This document shows, one piece after another, positions 5,798-10,348 of a DNA stretch of 10,348 bases (position 1 is the first letter of the stretch; every line of letters begins with the position of its first letter). The stretch is from positions 1 to 10,348 of the forward strand of contig JAJYRV010000044.1 of the NCBI GenBank assembly GCA_021793935.1, read 5' to 3'. The DNA comes from Actinomycetes bacterium (GTDB lineage Bacteria > Actinomycetota > Actinomycetes > Actinomycetales > Beutenbergiaceae). The notes under the pieces were generated by a model, which saw only the letters and a list, made by a program, of their open reading frames with translations, was not told where the DNA came from and did no database searches. The position numbers and the translations under genes are program-made.

Positions 5798-6985
5798 ATG
5801 TCACATTCGAAAAAGAGAAGGAACCCTGCCCTACCGCTGGTGGGGATACTAGGCAGTGCAGCGTTACTCCTGGGGTGCTCCCCATCCTCAGCTCCCGACT
5901 CGGGGGGCGGCGGGGAAGCCGCTGCCGGCGAGGACGTCTTGGGATCTGATGAGGACTACTCCCTCGAGGAACTGATCGAGGCTGCGCAGGAAGAAGGGCC
6001 GATCGTCGTCGCCGACTCGACGGGCCGGATCAAAGATGCAGCCGAGGCCTTCACCGAGAAGTACGGCATCGAAGCCGTGGGGGAGAAGATGAAGGCCTAT
6101 GAGCAGATCGAGGTGCTCATCCGCGAGTCGCAGGCGGGGAACGTGAAGACGGATGTCTCGTTCGTCGCCGACGTGCCGACGGTTGTCGCCGAACTCTTGC
6201 CCACGGGGGTTGCGACAACCTGGTTCCCGCCCGACATGGCCGAGGACGTGGACGAGGGCTATCAGGATCCGGCCGTCAATGCGCTCGACCCGAACGTGTG
6301 GACATACAATGGGGATGTCTACGACTCGTGCCCGATCTCGAACCTCTGGGAGGTCACCGAGGAGGAATGGCACGGTAAGGTCAGCCTCCAGGACCCCGAG
6401 CTCAAGACCGCCGTCACCTACATGTTCAACGAGATGGCGGCAAACGATGAGCTCATGCACGAGGCATACGAGGACCTCTACGGCGAAGAGTTGGTGACCG
6501 AGGAGGAGACGGCCACGGCGGAATGGGTGAAGCGGCTGGCGGAGAACGATCCGCTGGTGACGAAGTCCAGTTCTGATGCGACCGCCCCGATCGGTGCCCC
6601 GGGCTTGGATGACCCGTTCGTCGGGCTGATCGCAAGCGCGAAGTACCGTCAGAACGAATCCGAGGGCTACCACCTGACGGTGTGCGAAGGACTCGAACCC
6701 TGGGTGGGCCACGTGTACGGTAAGGCACCGGTGATCGCCACCGGTACGAGCAACCCGAATGCGGCGAAACTGTTCGTCCACTTCCTGTACACCGAGGAAG
6801 GAATGGCCTCCCAGACCGCCGACGGTAAGGTCTCCACCAACAATACGGTCCCGATCGACCCCACCGACCCGAGTGACGTCGAGAGCGTGTGGGACGACCT
6901 TCTGTTCGAAGATTCCAACCACTCCGACTCTGACTACGAGATGACTCAGGATTGGCAGGACTTCTGGGTGGGCTACGCCCGATAG
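5798..6985 (+). CDS. ABC transporter substrate-binding lipoprotein (iron/organophosphate-type fold)
   Basis: A 395-residue extracellular solute-binding lipoprotein. The start at ATG 5798 follows AAAAGGAGAA; a GTG at 5768 is in frame but would precede this ribosome-binding site. The basic MSHSKKRR start, hydrophobic stretch and lipobox LLLGC (Cys27) indicate a lipid-anchored protein, followed by a flexible Gly/Ala/Glu linker. The mature part begins near LIEAAQEEGPIVVADSTGRI and includes SNLWEVTEEEWHGKVSLQDP, a pattern common in the SBP_bac_6/8-like clusters that bind ferric iron, sugar phosphates or phosphonates. There is no adjacent Tyr-Tyr pair, which classical ferric-binding proteins use to hold iron. 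Two further cysteines, Cys178 and Cys296, could form a disulfide. The protein is acidic. It is the last gene of the three-gene ABC operon, 46 bases after the ATPase gene, and is followed at once by a large hairpin. Confidence 0.87.
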   Translation: MSHSKKRRNPALPLVGILGSAALLLGCSPSSAPDSGGGGEAAAGEDVLGSDEDYSLEELIEAAQEEGPIVVADSTGRIKDAAEAFTEKYGIEAVGEKMKAYEQIEVLIRESQAGNVKTDVSFVADVPTVVAELLPTGVATTWFPPDMAEDVDEGYQDPAVNALDPNVWTYNGDVYDSCPISNLWEVTEEEWHGKVSLQDPELKTAVTYMFNEMAANDELMHEAYEDLYGEELVTEEETATAEWVKRLAENDPLVTKSSSDATAPIGAPGLDDPFVGLIASAKYRQNESEGYHLTVCEGLEPWVGHVYGKAPVIATGTSNPNAAKLFVHFLYTEEGMASQTADGKVSTNNTVPIDPTDPSDVESVWDDLLFEDSNHSDSDYEMTQDWQDFWVGYAR

Positions 6986-6991
6986 GAATGC

Positions 6992-7076
6992 GCACGGACA
7001 CCTACGGCAACGACCGGGAGAACTCGCGCGGCCTGAGGGGCACGCTGGTGCCGACCGGGTTGCCGTAGGTGCGTGC
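6992..7076 (+). terminator. Large hairpin after the ABC operon
   Basis: CACCTACGGCAAC (6999-7011) pairs perfectly with GTTGCCGTAGGTG (7059-7071). It is extended by GCACG/CGTGC (6992-6996, 7072-7076) across a two-base bulge, giving 18 base pairs around a 47-base loop with its own small GGCAC/GTGCC stem. It begins seven bases after the binding-protein stop codon. No T-run follows. It may be a factor-independent terminator of the GC-rich actinobacterial type, or a stem protecting the message of the highly needed binding protein. Confidence 0.5.
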
Positions 7077-7221
7077 CGCCGCCAACAGGGTCGTCGTGCG
7101 ATTCACCGAGATCGGCGCGTTGTGGCTCTCAGACAGATCGCACTTGCCTCGGTCACTGGAAAAATACCTCGATCGTCAAATGAAAAACACAACACTGATG
7201 AGAAATCTGTGAAAGGGAGTT

Positions 7222-8040
7222 ATGAGTAACTCGACAAGTTATCGATTGACAGCGATTCGCGCTGCAATCGCCGCCCGCGCCGTGGTGATGAAGGGGTTTC
7301 GCCGGGCAATAGACAAAGAGTTCAAGCGCGACGCGCACGATATCGTCACGTTCTACGATCGGGCGGCGGAAGAACTCATCATCGAGGAGATCAAGAAGGA
7401 CTTCCCCGACTCCAGGATCGTCGGCGAAGAGGGCGGTGAGCGCGGGGGTGAGGACCCGACCTGGGTGATCGACCCGATCGACGGCACATCCAATTTCGCT
7501 GCCGGGATCCCCTTCTGGTGCATCTCGATCGGCGTGAGCGTCGAGGGCAAACTCGTCGCCGGCGTGATCTACAACCCCGTGGAGAACCTGCTGTTCAGCG
7601 CTGACGAACACGGGGCGCTCCTCAACGACCAACCGCTCAAGGTCGATTCGCCCGATGACCCGCTCGAGGCGACCCTGATCTCCAGCTTCCCCAACGTTAA
7701 GGATCTCGATCTGTTGGGAGACAAGGTCTTCGAAACGAGCAAGAAGCTCACGACGAGCTTCCAAGCGTCGAGGAACCTGGGGAGCGGCGCGCTGAACCTC
7801 GCCTACGTCGCCACGGGTTGGGCCGATGCCACGTTCGGGTTCTCCACCAGCCCGTGGGACGTGGCCGCGGGCGCGTTCATCCTGGAGAAGGCCGGCGGCA
7901 CCTTCCGCAGCTTTGACGGCGGCGTGGAAGTGGACAGCCCGCTGGAGGCCGTCGATTACTACGCGTTCGGCAGCAAGAACCCCTACGAGCCGCTGGGCGG
8001 TGAGGTGCAACGTCTGTCCACGCTGGCAGGCAAAGCATAG
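7222..8040 (+). CDS. Inositol monophosphatase family protein
   Basis: A 272-residue cytoplasmic, metal-dependent phosphatase of the IMPase/FBPase-like superfamily, normal in length. All metal-site residues are present: Glu69-Glu70 in VGEEGG, the signature WVIDPIDGTSNF with Asp84 and Asp87, and the second signature SPWDVAAGAFILEKAGG with Asp213. Members hydrolyse inositol 1-phosphate, but others prefer histidinol phosphate, fructose-1,6-bisphosphate, 3'-phosphoadenosine phosphate or other sugar phosphates, so the exact substrate is open. The ATG at 7222 follows AAAGGGAG with unusually short spacing (two bases after the GGAG). An AT-rich stretch lies upstream, and no strong promoter is visible. 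Its place between an importer and a second phosphatase-fold enzyme, near iolC, suggests that it dephosphorylates an imported inositol phosphate or sugar phosphate; this is inference. Confidence 0.9.
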   Translation: MSNSTSYRLTAIRAAIAARAVVMKGFRRAIDKEFKRDAHDIVTFYDRAAEELIIEEIKKDFPDSRIVGEEGGERGGEDPTWVIDPIDGTSNFAAGIPFWCISIGVSVEGKLVAGVIYNPVENLLFSADEHGALLNDQPLKVDSPDDPLEATLISSFPNVKDLDLLGDKVFETSKKLTTSFQASRNLGSGALNLAYVATGWADATFGFSTSPWDVAAGAFILEKAGGTFRSFDGGVEVDSPLEAVDYYAFGSKNPYEPLGGEVQRLSTLAGKA

Positions 8041-8138
8041 AGAGGTGAAGGTTGACGTGACGAAATTTGGGGTCGAGGTTCACACCGCTCCCCGGGTGAA
8101 TGTTGGAAATAGTGTGCGAGGAACAAGCAGGTGCGAAA

Positions 8139-8939
8139 ATGTTGAATAAGCCTAAGGCGCTTCTACTGGACTTCGGCGGCGTCGTCGCCGAGACGATCCC
8201 ACGGGAGGGGTGGCTCGAGGAGCTCTCCGCCCAGCTGCAGGAGGAGTTCCGGGCGGCCGGCGTGACCGCGTTGCCGTTGGAGCGCATCCAAGAAGGCATC
8301 GTCGGCGGCAGAAAGACGGCCTCCCGGTGGAAGAACGTGCAATCGCGGGTGTATAGCCCGCCGGAATTGCAGTACGAGACGTTCTGGGTGGACTTCGTGG
8401 CCGCGGACTGGCCACAGGATGTCCGCGACTACCTGTACGACAACGCCAAGCGACTGTGCCTGGACCTGGGAGAATACGTCTCCGAGCGAGTGCTGCGCAA
8501 CGGCATGCACGAACTGCTCGTGACCGCTCGGGAGGACGAGGTGCCCGTCATCATCGTCAGCAACGCCCTGATGGGGGACGTGCACCGCCGCTGGCTCGTG
8601 CGCAACGACCTCATCGATTACTTCCAGCACGAGGTGTACAGCGACGAGGTCGGGATTCGCAAGCCGAATCCGGGCATCATCGAACTCGGGGCGGCGCTCG
8701 CCGGAGTATCGGTCAGTGAATGCTGGTACGTCGGCGACACCTATGACCGCGATGTTGCGTGCGGCGGACGGGCGGGCGTCGGCGGGAACATCTTGATGCA
8801 CGCCCGCAGCACCAAGAACCCTCCCTTCAGCGTGCCCTACGAGCCGGACGCGGAGGTTGAGGATGGAGTCGGGCTCCTGGAACTGTACCGGGAAGCCGCA
8901 AACGTTGCGGAAGGTGCCGTGCCCGTCGCAACCAGCTAG
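8139..8939 (+). CDS. HAD-superfamily hydrolase, class IA-like
   Basis: A 266-residue haloacid-dehalogenase-fold enzyme. Motif I is LLLDFGGVV, with nucleophile Asp11. Motif II is VSN, with Ser141. Motif III is RKPNP, with Lys175. Motif IV is GDTYDRD, with Asp200 and Asp205. The residue two after the nucleophile is Gly13 instead of the acid/base Asp of typical HAD phosphatases. The same DxG pattern occurs in YihX-like sugar-phosphate phosphatases, so phosphatase activity remains possible, but a dehalogenase- or phosphonatase-like reaction cannot be excluded. An ATG at 8100 is in frame, but the ATG at 8139 has AGGTG five bases upstream and starts right before the fold, so I prefer it. It lies 98 bases after the phosphatase gene and probably shares its transcript. 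A strong hairpin follows its stop codon. Confidence 0.85.
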   Translation: MLNKPKALLLDFGGVVAETIPREGWLEELSAQLQEEFRAAGVTALPLERIQEGIVGGRKTASRWKNVQSRVYSPPELQYETFWVDFVAADWPQDVRDYLYDNAKRLCLDLGEYVSERVLRNGMHELLVTAREDEVPVIIVSNALMGDVHRRWLVRNDLIDYFQHEVYSDEVGIRKPNPGIIELGAALAGVSVSECWYVGDTYDRDVACGGRAGVGGNILMHARSTKNPPFSVPYEPDAEVEDGVGLLELYREAANVAEGAVPVATS

Positions 8940-8952
8940 CGCGAGGTGAGTA

Positions 8953-8993
8953 GCGACGGGCGGTTCTTGCTAAGAAGGAGAACTGCCCGTCGC
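8953..8993 (+). terminator. Strong hairpin terminator after the HAD gene
   Basis: Fifteen-base arms (8953-8967 and 8979-8993) pair with only one G-U wobble around an 11-base loop, starting 13 bases after the HAD stop codon. The stem is GC-rich at its base. There is no long T-run, as is common for terminators in high-GC Gram-positives. It most likely ends the IMPase-HAD transcript. Confidence 0.6.
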
Positions 8994-9011
8994 CTCCCAT
9001 TCACTGATGCA

Positions 9012-9038
9012 TCGGAACGGTTCCGCTAACCGTTCCGG
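9012..9038. other. Second hairpin/inverted repeat upstream of the phosphate transporter
   Basis: CGGAACGGTT (9013-9022) and AACCGTTCCG (9028-9037) are perfect complements around the five-base loop CCGCT, 19 bases after the previous stem. It may be a second tandem terminator or a palindromic regulatory site for the PiT gene 180 bases downstream. The pairing is certain; the role is not. Confidence 0.45.
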
Positions 9039-9216
9039 CAGGTCCCTATTCCCACGTTCGCTTTGCCGAGCGAATTCGCGCATCATCGTGGTCGACGGGG
9101 CCTGCGTCGATATTCCAGCTCAAAGCGCGGGTAGCCATCGCCCGCTGACCTGGTTGCCGGTTGCATGGATGAACGAGCTGAAAAGAGTTACCTAGAAGGC
9201 AGACAGGAATATCGCT

Positions 9217-10203
9217 TTGATTGACAGTATTGTACCCGTCATTCTCATTCTCCTCGCCATTTTCATGGCATATGTGAGTGGGGCGAACGACGGCGGGGCG
9301 ATCCTAGCCGTGCCGGCGAGAGTCGCGGATAACGGAGTAGGCAAGCACGTCGTCGTGCTCACGCTCGCCGTCCTCATCGGACCGTTATTGACCACGGACG
9401 TGGCGGCGACGCTGGTGAGCGGACTGTTCGACTTCAGTAGCGATAACTCTGCTGCGATATTCATGCTCGGTACGGGCGTGGGGCTTGCGCTGGTCACCCT
9501 GCTGACCCGGGTGGGGCTGCCGACCAGCCTGACGCTCGCGCTCGTGGGGGGACTGACCGGGGCGGGCCTCGGCGGAGGGGCGAGCGTCGATGGCCGCATG
9601 GTGCTTCGGGTACTGCTCATCGGGCTCCTCGCTCCACTCTTGGGATTCGGGTTGGCTGCGCTCGGGTTCGTTCTGCTCAGGCGGTTCGGTGGGATAGCGA
9701 GCAGCAGCCGGACGATGAAGCCGATGCAGGGCATCGCGTTTTTCTTGCTCGCGCTCGCGTACGCGATCAACGACGGCCAAAAAATGATTGCGATCGGCGC
9801 GGTGGCCGTGTTGAGCCTCGCTCCGTCCGTAGATATCCTCAGCGGCGGCGAGGTTCTGCCGCGGCTCGCAACGAGCCTCGTCCTCGTAGTGCTCTTCGTG
9901 CTCGGACTGTTCTCCCGGATCAGGAAGGTCGGCTACCGGCTCGGATTGGGACTGGCGCGGGTCGGGGCGATCGACGCGCTCGTTTCACAAGCGGCGGCCT
10001 CCAGTGCTGTGCTCGCCAGCGCCGCCTTGGGCGCGCCGGTGAGCATGACGCAGTCGATCTCCGGGGCAATCGTCGGTTCCACGATGTCTCAGGGCGCTCA
10101 CCGCGTCCGCTGGACCGCCGTTTCCAAGATGCTGGGAGCCTGGCTGATTACGTTACCGGCTACGTTCTTAGCCGGCTATGGATTGGGATTTTTGCTGACA
10201 TGA
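9217..10203 (+). CDS. Inorganic phosphate transporter, PiT family
   Basis: A 328-residue polytopic membrane protein of the PHO4/PiT family (low-affinity, cation- or metal-phosphate-coupled phosphate carriers). It contains the repeated family signatures: YVSGANDGG at about residues 19-27 (Asn24, Asp25), the inverted-repeat copy YAINDGQKM with Asn185 and Asp186, and PVSMTQSISGAIVG at 274-287 in place of the usual P-V-S-T-T-H motif. The first motif is GANDGG rather than GANDxAN, which marks a divergent bacterial branch. About ten hydrophobic segments cover the protein. The start is TTG at 9217, seven bases after AGGAA (9205-9209); the next in-frame ATG (9265) would cut into the first membrane helix. 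The gene is preceded by terminator-like stems, so it probably has its own promoter. It overlaps the next gene by four bases. Confidence 0.88.
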   Translation: MIDSIVPVILILLAIFMAYVSGANDGGAILAVPARVADNGVGKHVVVLTLAVLIGPLLTTDVAATLVSGLFDFSSDNSAAIFMLGTGVGLALVTLLTRVGLPTSLTLALVGGLTGAGLGGGASVDGRMVLRVLLIGLLAPLLGFGLAALGFVLLRRFGGIASSSRTMKPMQGIAFFLLALAYAINDGQKMIAIGAVAVLSLAPSVDILSGGEVLPRLATSLVLVVLFVLGLFSRIRKVGYRLGLGLARVGAIDALVSQAAASSAVLASAALGAPVSMTQSISGAIVGSTMSQGAHRVRWTAVSKMLGAWLITLPATFLAGYGLGFLLT

Positions 10204-10348
10204 GAATTTTATCGAAACTGAGTTTTAAGGGAGTCCGCTCCGGGGTCGGGGAGGCCGTCGGAAAGCGGGGGCGCCGGGTCATCTCGCTGCTCGACGACCA
10301 GCTCGACGCGACCGCTCGGGGCACCCGCCTGGCCATCGCGATGTCGGA
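10200..10348 (+). CDS. Probable DUF47/PhoU-like PiT accessory protein, 5' end only
   Basis: An open frame from the ATG at 10200 overlaps the PiT stop codon (ATGA at 10200-10203) and runs for 49 codons off the window edge. The visible start is a basic MRILSKLSFKGVRSGVGE segment followed by a helix, ISLLDDQLDATARGTRLAIA. PiT genes are often paired with a DUF47 (PhoU-like, all-helical) protein that controls the transporter, and the visible helix, with its spaced leucines and acidic residues, fits that. Only a third or less of a typical DUF47 protein is present, so the assignment rests mostly on context and coupling. The reading frame itself is well supported. Confidence 0.55.
   Translation, partial: MRILSKLSFKGVRSGVGEAVGKRGRRVISLLDDQLDATARGTRLAIAMS

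Noticed and set aside
2805..6985. Annotating the transporter as a ferric iron system
   Set aside because: Family architecture fits, but the binding protein lacks the paired tyrosines and the neighbours are phosphate-ester enzymes, so a metal-specific name is not supported.
8076..8090. GTTCACACCG resembling one unit of an actinobacterial PHO box
   Set aside because: PhoP boxes need at least two direct repeats; I could see only one approximate unit.
9007..9195. 62-codon plus-strand frame before PiT
   Set aside because: It has no ribosome-binding site, begins inside a hairpin, and its translation has no recognisable feature.

Overview
This window looks like chromosomal DNA of a high-GC Gram-positive bacterium (Actinomycetota). 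Genes are GC-rich in third codon positions, one gene uses a TTG start, and an inositol kinase (iolC) overlaps a gene resembling the actinobacterial Cgl0159 family. I cannot name the genus. I see no rRNA, tRNA, CRISPR array or insertion sequence.

Layout. (1) Positions 1-1086, minus strand: the 5' end of a Cgl0159-like (beta/alpha)8 protein and the complete iolC (5-dehydro-2-deoxygluconokinase), joined by an ATGA overlap. A good promoter with an overlapping palindrome drives them leftward. (2) Positions 1087-1557: a divergent regulatory region with several palindromes. (3) Positions 1558-2322, plus strand: a GntR/HutC-type repressor with a UTRA sensor domain. (4) Positions 2323-2804: a long intergenic region with a promoter candidate, CATATG repeats and a leader hairpin. 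(5) Positions 2805-6985: an ABC importer of the Fe3+/sugar-phosphate/phosphonate architecture, made of a fused double permease, an ATPase and a lipoprotein binding protein. (6) Positions 7222-8939: an inositol-monophosphatase-family phosphatase and a class-I HAD hydrolase. (7) Positions 9217-10348: a PiT-family phosphate transporter overlapping a truncated gene that is probably its DUF47/PhoU-like partner.

How the parts may work together. The binding protein lacks the adjacent tyrosine pair used by classical ferric-binding relatives, and the importer is followed by two predicted phosphatase-fold enzymes and a phosphate carrier. I infer a scavenging module. A phosphorylated small molecule is bound outside the cell and imported intact. 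The IMPase-like enzyme (possibly with the HAD enzyme) removes phosphate inside, and PiT/DUF47 handles the inorganic phosphate. The GntR-UTRA protein would sense the phosphorylated ligand or a product. The divergent iolC suggests the carbon skeleton is inositol, making an inositol-phosphate-type substrate an attractive but untested possibility; a sugar phosphate or phosphonate are alternatives. The individual protein families are firm, while the integrated pathway is inference.
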